A stretch of 64,000 bases of DNA. Origin: JBFLVU01 sp037444825. Lineage in GTDB: Bacteria > Acidobacteriota > UBA4820 > DSQY01. The notes below the pieces were generated by a model. It saw nothing but the letters and a program-made list of their open reading frames with translations. It was not told the origin of the DNA and did not search any database. Location of the stretch: positions 66,754 through 130,753 of the forward strand of contig JBBILR010000004.1 of the NCBI GenBank assembly GCA_037444825.1, in the 5' to 3' direction. How positions within the stretch are numbered: position 1 is the first letter of the stretch; each line of letters begins with the position of its first letter. Of the stretch, positions 41,340 through 49,524 are shown piece by piece. Made by a program: the position numbers and the translations under genes.

Positions 41340-44300
41340 ATCCCCTCCTCCACGCCTTCCTGGCGGATCTTTACGAAAAGACCGGCGGGGAAACAGGGCT
41401 CCCCCGGGCCCGGGGGGGGGCGCTCCCCTTCGTGGCGGCGGCCCACGTCCTCCTCCGCAAGACCCCCCTCGTCCTCCTGGTCCCCACCGAGGCGCAGGCC
41501 CGGAGCCTCCACGGGACGCTGGAAGCCCTCCTGGGGGAGGCCGCGGCGCCGGTCCTCCTGCCCGCCCCCGACGCCGATCCCTACGAGGGCCTGCCCAGCC
41601 ACCCGGGGATCCTTCTCCAGAGGGCCTCCGCCCTGACCCGCCTCCTCCTGGAGGCTCGGCCGGCGGTCCTCCTCTCCGCGGAATCGCTTCTGAACCGGGT
41701 TCCCCGGCGGGGATGGTGGCGGAACCATCTGCTTCTCTTGGACCGCGGCCTGGAGATGGACCGGCGGGAGCTCCGAATCCGCCTGTGGACGCTGGGCTAC
41801 CGGACCGTGGACCTGGTGGGGGAGGCCGGGGAGGCGGCCTTCCGCGGCGGCATCGTGGACCTCTTCCCTCCGTCGGAAAACCTGCCCGTCCGGCTGGAAT
41901 TCTTCGGGGACGAGGTGGAGTCCCTCCGCTTCTTCGACCCCGTCTCCCAGCAGTCCCTGGGGGAGGTGGGCCGGGAGGTGGCGGTCCACCCCCTTTCGGA
42001 GGCGGTGCGGGACGAGGCGGTCCTCCTGCCGCTGCGGCGGAAGCTGGAAGAGGAGGGGGAGTTCGGCCGGGTCCGCCTGGAGGGCTTGGACCGGGTGGGC
42101 ACCTACCCCTCCTTGGAGGCGGAGGTCCGAGGGGAGGAGGAGTTCTTCGGCCCCTTCCCGGACTTTCTCCCCGGCGCCCGGTGGGTGGTGGCGGAGCCGG
42201 CCCGGATCCTGCACGAGGCGGGGCGGAAGCTTCAGGAGTGGCACGACAGCTTCGTCCGCCGGAGGCGTCCGGCCTTTCTCGACCCCGGCCGTCTCTTCCT
42301 TTCCCTGAGGGAGGTGGCGGAGGCGGTGCAGGACCCCTCGGTGGTGGAGGCGGGGTCCGCGGAGCCCCCCCTCGCCGTCCAGCGGCCCGCGGTGAGAATC
42401 GGGGAGGTCCACCGGGCTCTGGAGGAGGCGGCGGAAGCGGTGGGGAAAGGCTTCCGGTGCCTCTTCGCGGTGGAGGGACAGGGGACCCTCCGGCGCCTTC
42501 GAGAGCTTTGCGCCGAGGCGGGCCTCACCCTGCTGGATTCCCCCCCCGTGGGAGGAGGCCTGCCCCCCGGCCTGTACGGGGTCCAGTCCCCCCTTCCCGA
42601 GGGGATCGTCTTTCCCGACCAGAAATGGGAAGTCCTCACCGGCCGCGAAATCTTCGGGAGGGGCCGCGCCGCCGCCGAGGGGCGGGTCCGCAAGCAGGAG
42701 GCCTTCTCCACGGGGCTGAGGGACCTGAAGCCCGGGGACCCGGTGGTCCACGTCGAGTACGGCGTGGCCCTCTTCCGCGGGATCGAAACGGTGGAGCGGG
42801 AGGGGGTGCGGGAGGACTTCCTGGCGCTGGAGTACGCCGGGGGCAGCCGCCTCCTGCTCCCCGTCCAGCGGATGGACCTGGTGCAGAAGTACGTGGGGCC
42901 GGAGGGCTACCGGCCGCCCCTGGACCGTCTGGGCGGAACGGCCTGGAAAAAGAACAAGGAGCGGGCCCGGAAGGCGGTGAAGGCCGTGGCCGTGGACCTC
43001 CTGAGGCTCTACGCCACCCGCCGGACGGTGGAGGTCCCCGCCTGCGGGGAGGACACGGAGTGGCAGGCGGAGTTCGAGGCCCAGTTCCCCTTCGAGCTGA
43101 CCCCCGACCAGCAGCGGGCGGTGGAGGAGGTGAAAAGAGACCTCATGCGGAACCGCCCCATGGACCGCCTGGTCTGCGGCGACGTGGGCTACGGCAAGAC
43201 CGAGGTGGCCATGCGGGCCGCCTTCAAGGCCGTCTCCGAGGGGTACCAGGTGGCGGTCCTCTGTCCCACCACGGTCCTGGCCCTCCAGCACCTGGAGCGC
43301 TTTCGGGAGCGCTTCGCCCCCTTCCCCGTCCGGGTGGAGATGCTCTCCCGCTTCGTGCCCCCTCCGCAGGCGCGGGAGGTGGTCCGCGCGGCGGCCACGG
43401 GGGAGGTGGACATCCTCATCGGCACCCACCGCCTTCTCTCCAAGGACGTGCGCCTTCCCCGCCTCATGCTCCTCGTCGTGGACGAGGAGCAGCGCTTCGG
43501 CGTGAACCACAAGGAGAAGATCAAGGCGCTGAAAGCGCGCGTCCACGTCCTCACCCTCACGGCCACCCCCATTCCCCGCACGCTACAGATGGGCCTCTCG
43601 GGGATTCTGGACATGTCCCTCATCCAGACGGCGCCCAAGGACCGGCTCGCCATCCAGACCTCCGTCCGCCCCTTCGACCCCGACCTCGTGGCCGCGGCCC
43701 TTCGGAAGGAGCTCCAGCGCGGAGGGCAGGCCTTCTACGTCCACAACCGGGTGGAGACCATCGCCGTGCGGGCGCGGAAGGTGCAGGAGTGGGTCCCGGA
43801 GGCGCGGGTCACCGTGGCCCACGGCCAGATGGGGGAACGGGAGCTGGAGGAGGTGATGGTGGCGTTTTTCCGGGGGGACTACGACGTCCTGGTCTGCACC
43901 ACCCTCATCGAGAACGGCGTGGACCTTCCCCGGGTGAACACCCTGGTGGTGGAGGACGCCCACGCCCTGGGGCTCACCCAGCTCTACCAGCTCCGGGGGC
44001 GCATCGGCCGCTCGGACGTCCCCGCCTACGCCTACCTGTTGACCCCGCCGGGCCACGACCTCAAGGGGGACGCCGCGCGGCGGCTGGAGACCCTCCAGGA
44101 GTTCTCCGAGCTGGGGGCCGGCTTCCGCATCGCCGCGGTGGACCTGGAGCTGAGGGGCGCGGGGAATCTCCTGGGGGCGGAGCAGTCGGGCCACCTGGCC
44201 GCCGTGGGGTTCGAGCTCTACCAGCGCCTCCTGGAGGAGGCGGTGGCGGAGGCCCGCGGGGAAGAGCGGCCGGCGGAAGCCCGCTGCGAAATGGCCCTGG

Positions 44301-44725
44301 GCCTGGACCTCTCCGTTCCCGTGGAGTATATGGAGGAGATGAACCACCGGCTCGCCTTCTACCGGGACCTGGCCCTGGCCGGGTCCGCCGAGGAGGTGGC
44401 CCGGGCGGCGGCCAGGGCCGAGGACCGGTTCGGCCCCATGCCGGAGGTGGTGCGGAGGATGGTGGAAGCGGCTCGGATCCGCCTGCGGGCGGAGGGGTTG
44501 GGGGTGCGGACCCTGGTCCGCCGGCAGGGGCGCCTGTCCCTGACCTTCGATCCGGAGGCGCGGATCCACGCCGCCTCCCTGGCGGCCTTCCTCTCCAGGA
44601 GGCCCGGGGCGCGGATCGCCGCCTCGGGGCTGGTGGAGGTCCCGCTGGCGCCGGGCGAGGAGGTCCTCCCCCTGGTGGAACGCCTGCTGGCCGCCGCCGC
44701 CCCTCCTTCGGAGGCGGCCCCATGA
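41336..44725 (+). CDS. mfd: Transcription-repair coupling factor Mfd
   Basis: A 1129-residue DNA translocase that removes RNA polymerase stalled at lesions and recruits UvrA. The N-terminal UvrB-like region, the RNA polymerase-interacting domain (KPGDPVVHVEYGVALFRG), and the RecG-like motor are all present: Walker A GDVGYGKTEVAMRAAF, the DEEQ box VVDEEQRFGV, motif III LTATPIPRTLQMGLSG, and the translocation/motif VI region LYQLRGRIGRSD. The TRCF C-terminal domain follows. It is slightly shorter than E. coli Mfd (1148). GTG 41336 overlaps the rfaE2 stop; TGA overlaps the next ATG. The RNA polymerase-binding Tudor-like domain lies just before the motor as in other Mfd proteins. Confidence 0.98.
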   Translation: MNPLLHAFLADLYEKTGGETGLPRARGGALPFVAAAHVLLRKTPLVLLVPTEAQARSLHGTLEALLGEAAAPVLLPAPDADPYEGLPSHPGILLQRASALTRLLLEARPAVLLSAESLLNRVPRRGWWRNHLLLLDRGLEMDRRELRIRLWTLGYRTVDLVGEAGEAAFRGGIVDLFPPSENLPVRLEFFGDEVESLRFFDPVSQQSLGEVGREVAVHPLSEAVRDEAVLLPLRRKLEEEGEFGRVRLEGLDRVGTYPSLEAEVRGEEEFFGPFPDFLPGARWVVAEPARILHEAGRKLQEWHDSFVRRRRPAFLDPGRLFLSLREVAEAVQDPSVVEAGSAEPPLAVQRPAVRIGEVHRALEEAAEAVGKGFRCLFAVEGQGTLRRLRELCAEAGLTLLDSPPVGGGLPPGLYGVQSPLPEGIVFPDQKWEVLTGREIFGRGRAAAEGRVRKQEAFSTGLRDLKPGDPVVHVEYGVALFRGIETVEREGVREDFLALEYAGGSRLLLPVQRMDLVQKYVGPEGYRPPLDRLGGTAWKKNKERARKAVKAVAVDLLRLYATRRTVEVPACGEDTEWQAEFEAQFPFELTPDQQRAVEEVKRDLMRNRPMDRLVCGDVGYGKTEVAMRAAFKAVSEGYQVAVLCPTTVLALQHLERFRERFAPFPVRVEMLSRFVPPPQAREVVRAAATGEVDILIGTHRLLSKDVRLPRLMLLVVDEEQRFGVNHKEKIKALKARVHVLTLTATPIPRTLQMGLSGILDMSLIQTAPKDRLAIQTSVRPFDPDLVAAALRKELQRGGQAFYVHNRVETIAVRARKVQEWVPEARVTVAHGQMGERELEEVMVAFFRGDYDVLVCTTLIENGVDLPRVNTLVVEDAHALGLTQLYQLRGRIGRSDVPAYAYLLTPPGHDLKGDAARRLETLQEFSELGAGFRIAAVDLELRGAGNLLGAEQSGHLAAVGFELYQRLLEEAVAEARGEERPAEARCEMALGLDLSVPVEYMEEMNHRLAFYRDLALAGSAEEVARAAARAEDRFGPMPEVVRRMVEAARIRLRAEGLGVRTLVRRQGRLSLTFDPEARIHAASLAAFLSRRPGARIAASGLVEVPLAPGEEVLPLVERLLAAAAPPSEAAP

Positions 44726-45582
44726 ACCGCCGCTTCGCCGGTCTGGTCGTGGGGATCTGTCTCCTTTCCCTGGCGGCCTGCAAGGGGGCTGGGTGGGAGA
44801 CCCTCCGGAAGCATCCCGACGTTCTGGCGCTGGTGGGCCGCTACCGCATCGAGCGGGCGGATTTCTCGGCCGCGGCCCGGTACCGCCAGGCGGGGGAGGG
44901 AAGCGACCCCGGCCTCCTAAGCCGCATCTTCGACGGGCTTCTGGAGGAGGTCTTGGTCCTCAACGACGCGGTGAACGGCGCTTCGCCCCAGCGCCCGGAA
45001 CCGCTGGGGCCCTACGCCGACCCGGCCCGGCGGGAAGCCTTCGTCGCCACGGTTCTCCAGCAGCGGGTCTACTCCCAGGTCCGCGTCACCGACGAGGAGG
45101 TGGCCGCCCACTACCGGGAACACCTCGCGGAGTACGAAAGGGGACCGGGCATCCTCTTTCGGGAAATCCTCCTTTCGGGGGAGGCGCAGGCCCGGGAGGC
45201 CCGCGCCCTGCTCCGGGGGGGGCACTCCTTCGAGGACGTGGCGCGCCTCTACTCCCTCTCGCCGGAGCGGGGGGCGGCCCAGTACTTCACCTACGAGGAG
45301 CTTCCCGACTACCTCCGGGAGGTGCTCCGGCGGGCCCCCCCGGGGGTGCCCACCGAGCCGGTCCGGGCCTCCGCCGACACCCTGCAGATCTTTCTCGTGG
45401 AACGGCGCTTCCTCCACTACACCCCTCCCCTGGAGGAGGTGGCGCCCCAGATCCGCCTCACCCTCTCCGACGCCGCGGGGGAGCGCCTCTACGCCGAGTA
45501 CCTGGAGGGGCTCCGCCGCCGCTTCCCCCCGGAGGTCTTCTGGGGTAAACTGCCCTTCGCCTACCGGAAGGAGACCCCATGA
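44722..45582 (+). CDS. PpiC/SurA-type foldase lipoprotein
   Basis: A 286-residue lipoprotein (LLSLAAC) with a SurA N-domain-like helical part and a parvulin-like C-terminal half. Segments: ILFREILLSGEAQAREARAL, then HSFEDVARLYSLSPERGAAQ, typical of parvulin folds, and ADTLQIFLVERRFLHYTPPL. In PpiC/SurA the parvulin core reads HILv...A..i...l..G..F..lA..yS; here it is REILLSGEAQAREARALLRGGHSFEDVARLYS, so the usual His of HIL is replaced by Glu, and catalytic competence is uncertain. It may be a chaperone rather than an isomerase. ATG 44722 overlaps mfd; the following gene overlaps it by four bases. Confidence 0.85.
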   Translation: MNRRFAGLVVGICLLSLAACKGAGWETLRKHPDVLALVGRYRIERADFSAAARYRQAGEGSDPGLLSRIFDGLLEEVLVLNDAVNGASPQRPEPLGPYADPARREAFVATVLQQRVYSQVRVTDEEVAAHYREHLAEYERGPGILFREILLSGEAQAREARALLRGGHSFEDVARLYSLSPERGAAQYFTYEELPDYLREVLRRAPPGVPTEPVRASADTLQIFLVERRFLHYTPPLEEVAPQIRLTLSDAAGERLYAEYLEGLRRRFPPEVFWGKLPFAYRKETP

Positions 45583-46535
45583 ACCGGTCCGTCCCCGTCC
45601 TGCTCCTCGCCGCCGCCCTCGCCGCCCCCGGCCTCCGCGCCGCCGTGCTGGAGGAGGTGGTTCTCAAGGTCAACGACGCCATCGTCACCAAGAGCGAGTA
45701 CGAGGCCCGCCTCCAGAGAACGCTGGAGGGCCTCAAGCGGGAGTACAAGGGCCCCGACCTGGAGGAGCGCCTCCGGGAGGTCCCCCAACGGCTCCTGGAG
45801 CAGATGGAGGAGGAGCTCCTCCTCGTGGAGAAGGCCCGCCAGCTCTACCAGGTGGACCTCATCGTGGACAACCAGCTGGACCTCTTCATGAAGGAGAACC
45901 ACCTGGCCACCAAGGCCGACCTGGCCAAGGAGCTGGAAAAGGAGGGGATGACGCTGGAGGAGTTCAAGAAGCAGATGCTCTACATCTACGTCCCCGAGTT
46001 CATGAAAAGCCGGGAGATCCGCAGCAAGATCGCCGTCTCGGGGGAGGAGGTGAAGACCTTTTACGAGGCCCACAAGGCCGAACTGGCCGCCAAGCCCTCG
46101 GTCCGGCTCCAGGAGATCCTCCTGCCCCGGGAGCGGTACGACGAGGCGGCGGCCCGGGCGGAGCGGGACCGCATCGCCGCCGCGGTGAAAGGGGGGCGGG
46201 ACTTCGGCGAGCTGGCGGAAACCCTCTCCGCCGCCTACTCCCGGAGCGCCCGGGGGGACGCCGGGTGGTTCACCCCGGAGGACCTCAGCGCCGACATTTC
46301 CCGGGCGGTCTTCTCCCTCAAGGCGGGCGAGGTCTCCCAGGCGGTGCCCACCGTGGCCGGCTGGTACGTCTTCCGGGTGGCCGAGCGGCGGGAGGCCCGC
46401 ACGCCCACGCTGGACGAGGCGCGGGAGATGGTGGTGGAGGCCCTCAAGGAGCAGAAGTTCGCCGAAGCCTACAAGGCCTACATCGCCGACCTCAAGGCCC
46501 AGAGCTTCGTCCGGATCAACCCCCGGTACGTCTGA
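45579..46535 (+). CDS. SurA/PpiC-type periplasmic peptidyl-prolyl isomerase
   Basis: A 318-residue exported protein (signal VPVLLLAAALAAPGLRA) with a SurA-like N-terminal chaperone domain (EEVVLKVNDAIVTKSEYEAR, then long charged helices) and a parvulin domain near the C-terminus: VRLQEILLPRERYDEAAARA, DFGELAETLSAAYSRSARGD, GWFTPEDLSADISRAVFSLK and VAGWYVFRVAERREA. The parvulin signature is well kept except that the initial His-Ile-Leu is QEILL. The pattern resembles SurA more than PpiD because the chaperone domain is N-terminal. ATG 45579 overlaps the preceding foldase gene. Together the pair probably guides outer-membrane proteins, including the TonB receptors encoded downstream. Confidence 0.9.
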   Translation: MNRSVPVLLLAAALAAPGLRAAVLEEVVLKVNDAIVTKSEYEARLQRTLEGLKREYKGPDLEERLREVPQRLLEQMEEELLLVEKARQLYQVDLIVDNQLDLFMKENHLATKADLAKELEKEGMTLEEFKKQMLYIYVPEFMKSREIRSKIAVSGEEVKTFYEAHKAELAAKPSVRLQEILLPRERYDEAAARAERDRIAAAVKGGRDFGELAETLSAAYSRSARGDAGWFTPEDLSADISRAVFSLKAGEVSQAVPTVAGWYVFRVAERREARTPTLDEAREMVVEALKEQKFAEAYKAYIADLKAQSFVRINPRYV

Positions 46536-46580
46536 TCTTTCCTCGGGAGCGCGCGGAGTGGCGGCGTAGCGCGTGCCCAC

Positions 46581-46856
46581 ATGCGCCTGGACCTCTTTCT
46601 CAAGCACGCGAGGATCCTCAAGCGCCGCGCCGGCGCCAAGGAGGCGGCGGAGGCCGGTCTTCTCACGGTGAACGGCCGCCCCGCCAAGGCCTCCCGCGAG
46701 GTGCGGCCGGGCGACGTGGTGGTGGTTTCGGAGGGGGGGCGCCCCGTCCTGGAGGTGACCCTCCTGAAGGAGCCCCTCCGGCCCGTTCCCCGAGGCCGGG
46801 AAGGGGACTTCTTTCGAGTCCGCCGCCTTCAAGAGCCCGAGGAGGAGCGGTGGTGA
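46581..46856 (+). CDS. S4-domain RNA-binding protein (RqcP/HSP15-like)
   Basis: A 91-residue protein with one S4 domain: MRLDLFLKHARILKRRAGAK, then GLLTVNGRPAKASREVRPGD and VVVSEGGRPVLEVTLL. This is the layout of HSP15 (HslR) and of RqcP/YlmH-type proteins, which bind peptidyl-tRNA-blocked 50S subunits in ribosome rescue. The N-terminal MRLDxxLxxxRxxKRR is diagnostic. ATG 46581 has no strong ribosome site. Its stop overlaps the dus start (GTGA). It lies downstream of the foldases with a 45-base gap, so may be in the same transcript. Confidence 0.9.
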   Translation: MRLDLFLKHARILKRRAGAKEAAEAGLLTVNGRPAKASREVRPGDVVVVSEGGRPVLEVTLLKEPLRPVPRGREGDFFRVRRLQEPEEERW

Positions 46857-47854
46857 ACGCCGTCGCCCTGCGCCCCCTCCGCCTCGGGGACCTGGAGGTG
46901 TGGCCGCCGCTGGTCCTGGCCCCCATGGCGGGCCTCACCGACTCCACGTTTCGTGCGCTCGTCCGCCGCATCGGCGGGGTGGGGCTGGTGGTCTCGGAGA
47001 TCGTCTCCTCCGAGGGGCTGGTCCGAGGGGGGGAAGCTTCCCGGCGCCTGTTGCGGACGACGGCGGGGGAGCACCCGGTGGCCCTCCAGATCTCCGGGGC
47101 CGACCCGGAGGTTCTGGCCCGGGCCGCCCGCGTTTGCGAGGAGGCCGGGGCCGACGTGGTGGACATCAACATGGGCTGTCCCGCCCCCAAGGTGACCAAA
47201 GGCTGGTGCGGCGCGGCGCTGCTGAGGGAGCCGGTCCTGGCCGCCGCGGCGGCCCGCGCGGTGGTGCGGGCCGTCTCCGTCCCCGTCACCGCCAAGCTCC
47301 GGCTCGGCTGGTCGGAGACCTCCCGCACCTACCTGGAGGTGGGCCGGAGGCTGGAGGACGCGGGGGTCCGCGGCGTGACGCTCCACGGGAGAACCCGGGA
47401 GCAGGGCTACGGAGGCCGCGCCGACTGGGAGGCGGTGGCCTCCCTCAAGGCCGCCCTCTCCATTCCCGTGGTGGGGAACGGGGACGTGGCCACCCCGGAG
47501 GAGGCCCTCCGTCGGCTCCGGGAAACGGGGTGCGACGGGGTCATGATCGGCCGGGCGGCGGTGAAGAACCCCTGGATCTTCCGCCAGACGCTGGAACTCG
47601 CCCGGACCGGGACCTGCCGCCCCGTCCCCCCCTCCGAGCGCCTGGCGGTGCTCCTGGGCCACTTCGAGGAGGTGGTGGCGGGGGAGCCCCCCCTCGCGGC
47701 CCTCCACCGCATGAAGAGCTTCCTGGGGAAGTACACGCTGGGGGTCCCCGGGGCCGCCGCCCTGCGCCGCTCCCTGGAGGGGACCCGCGACCCCCGCGTC
47801 CTCCTGGAGACCTTCCGGCGGTGGGCCGGCGAAGCCGCGGCCGCCCAACCTTGA
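46853..47854 (+). CDS. dus: tRNA-dihydrouridine synthase
   Basis: A 333-residue FMN enzyme that reduces uridine to dihydrouridine in the tRNA D-loop. Motifs are PPLVLAPMAGLTDSTFRALV, VALQISGADPEVLARAARV, the catalytic-Cys region DINMGCPAPKVTKGWCGAALL, VTAKLRLGW, GVTLHGRTREQGYGGRADW and GDGVMIGRAAVKNPWIF-like CDGVMIGRAAVKNPWIF. It belongs to the DusB-like group. GTG 46853 overlaps the S4-protein stop; a second in-frame GTG is three bases earlier. The adjacent S4 gene is also RNA-related. The guaA promoter begins at its last codons. Confidence 0.96.
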   Translation: MNAVALRPLRLGDLEVWPPLVLAPMAGLTDSTFRALVRRIGGVGLVVSEIVSSEGLVRGGEASRRLLRTTAGEHPVALQISGADPEVLARAARVCEEAGADVVDINMGCPAPKVTKGWCGAALLREPVLAAAAARAVVRAVSVPVTAKLRLGWSETSRTYLEVGRRLEDAGVRGVTLHGRTREQGYGGRADWEAVASLKAALSIPVVGNGDVATPEEALRRLRETGCDGVMIGRAAVKNPWIFRQTLELARTGTCRPVPPSERLAVLLGHFEEVVAGEPPLAALHRMKSFLGKYTLGVPGAAALRRSLEGTRDPRVLLETFRRWAGEAAAAQP

Positions 47855-47879
47855 GGGACGCCCCCTCCCGTTCTATACT
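47851..47879 (+). promoter_or_regulatory. Promoter of guaA
   Basis: TTGAGG (47851-47856), 17 bases, TATACT (47874-47879); the -35 overlaps the dus stop codon. Confidence 0.75.
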
Positions 47880-47909
47880 CGTCGCGCCCGAGAGGGACCG
47901 GAAGGGGCC

Positions 47910-49451
47910 ATGCACGGCAACCAGCGCGTTCTCATCCTCGATTTCGGCTCCCAGTACACCCGTCTCATCGCCCGGCGGGTGCGGGAGCTCCAGGTCTACA
48001 GCGAGGTGGTGCCCCACCACCTGGCGGCGGAGGAGATCGCCCGGCTCGCCCCGTTGGGCCTCATCCTCTCCGGAGGCCCCGCCTCGGTCTTCGAGGAGGG
48101 GGCCCCCCGCCCCGACCCGGCCATCGTTCGGCTCGGCATCCCCGTCCTGGGCATCTGCTACGGCATGCAGTGGCTGGCCCACGCCCTGGGGGGCCGGGTG
48201 GCGCCCTCCCCCGAAAGGGAATACGGTCCGGCGGACCTGCACCCCTCCCCGGGGAGCGCGCTTCTCGAGGGCCTCGGCGACCCCTCCCCCGTCTGGATGA
48301 GCCACACCGACCGGGTGGAAACCCTGCCCCCGGGCTTCTCGGTCTCCGGCCGCACCGACTCGGTGCCGGTGGCGGCCATGGAGGACCGGGGGCGGCGGCT
48401 CTTCGGCCTCCAGTTCCACCCGGAGGTGACCCACACCCGGGAGGGGCGGGAGATCCTGCGGCGCTTCCTCTACGGCGTCTGCGGGGCCAAGGGGGACTGG
48501 ACCCTCGCCTCCTTCGCCGACCGGGCCGTGGAGGAGATCCGCCGGAGGGTGGGCCACGGTCGGGCCCTCTGCGCCCTCTCCGGCGGGGTGGATTCGGCGG
48601 TGGCCGCCCTCCTCGTCCACCGGGCGCTGGGGCCGCGCCTCTCCTGCCTGTTCCTGGACCACGGCCTTCTCCGGAAGGGGGAGGCGGAGCGGGTGGGGAG
48701 GGACCTCCGGGAGGGGCTCGGGCTTCCCGTCCGGACCGTGGACGCCTCGGCGCGCTTCTTCGCGGCCTTGAAGGGGCTGTCCGACCCCGAGGACAAGCGA
48801 AAGGCGGTGGGGAGGACTTTCGTGGAGGTCTTCGAGGAGGAGGCCCGGGCCCTGGGGGAGGTGAAGTTCCTCGTCCAGGGGACCATCTACCCCGACCGCA
48901 TCGAGTCGGCGGCGGCCTCCGGCGCCTCGGCGGTGATCAAGAGCCACCACAACGTGGGAGGGCTCCCCGAACGGATGCGGATGGAGGTGGTGGAGCCCAT
49001 CGGCGACCTCTTCAAGGACGAGGTGCGGGCCGTGGGGCGCCTCCTCGGCCTTCCGCCCGCCTTCGTGGACCGCCACCCCTTCCCGGGGCCGGGGCTGGCC
49101 GTCCGGATCCTGGGGGAGGTGACCCCCGAGGACGCCGCCCTCCTCCGGGAGGCCGACGCCGTCTTTCTGGAGGAGATCCGGGCCGCGGGCCTCTACGGCG
49201 CCGTCTCCCAGGCCTTCGCGGTCCTCCTCCCCGTGCGGACGGTGGGGGTCATGGGCGACGCCCGGACCTACGAGCGGGTGGCGGCCCTGAGGGCCGTGGT
49301 CACCGAGGACTTCATGACCGCCGACTGGTACCGCTTCCCTCCCGATTTCCTGGCCCGGGTCTCGGCGCGGATCGTCAACGAGGTGAAGGGGATCAACCGG
49401 GTGGTCTACGACATCACCTCCAAGCCTCCGGGGACCATCGAATGGGAGTGA
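47910..49451 (+). CDS. guaA: GMP synthase (glutamine-hydrolysing)
   Basis: A 513-residue enzyme converting XMP to GMP with glutamine and ATP. The class I glutamine amidotransferase domain shows LILDFGSQYTRLIARRVREL, the nucleophile Cys in VLGICYGMQWLAH, and FGLQFHPEVTHT. The synthetase domain has the P-loop CALSGGVDSAVAALLV, DHGLLRKGEAERV, VQGTIYPDRIES and SHHNVGGLPERM. It ends in INRVVYDITSKPPGTIEWE, the invariant GMP synthase tail, so it is complete. ATG 47910 follows GGAAGGGGCC. dnaE follows 73 bases later. Confidence 0.99.
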   Translation: MHGNQRVLILDFGSQYTRLIARRVRELQVYSEVVPHHLAAEEIARLAPLGLILSGGPASVFEEGAPRPDPAIVRLGIPVLGICYGMQWLAHALGGRVAPSPEREYGPADLHPSPGSALLEGLGDPSPVWMSHTDRVETLPPGFSVSGRTDSVPVAAMEDRGRRLFGLQFHPEVTHTREGREILRRFLYGVCGAKGDWTLASFADRAVEEIRRRVGHGRALCALSGGVDSAVAALLVHRALGPRLSCLFLDHGLLRKGEAERVGRDLREGLGLPVRTVDASARFFAALKGLSDPEDKRKAVGRTFVEVFEEEARALGEVKFLVQGTIYPDRIESAAASGASAVIKSHHNVGGLPERMRMEVVEPIGDLFKDEVRAVGRLLGLPPAFVDRHPFPGPGLAVRILGEVTPEDAALLREADAVFLEEIRAAGLYGAVSQAFAVLLPVRTVGVMGDARTYERVAALRAVVTEDFMTADWYRFPPDFLARVSARIVNEVKGINRVVYDITSKPPGTIEWE

Positions 49452-49524
49452 GGGGCCCGGGGATCACGGAAGGGAAGGGGGGTGTCCCGCCGGGGCGCCG
49501 CCCTTTCATCTCGGAAGGCCGCCC

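Noticed and set aside
41713..44721. Gly/Pro/Arg-rich plus-strand frame overlapping mfd before the lipoprotein start
   Set aside because: Low-complexity shadow of mfd; only the part from ATG 44722 has a signal peptide and real protein composition.
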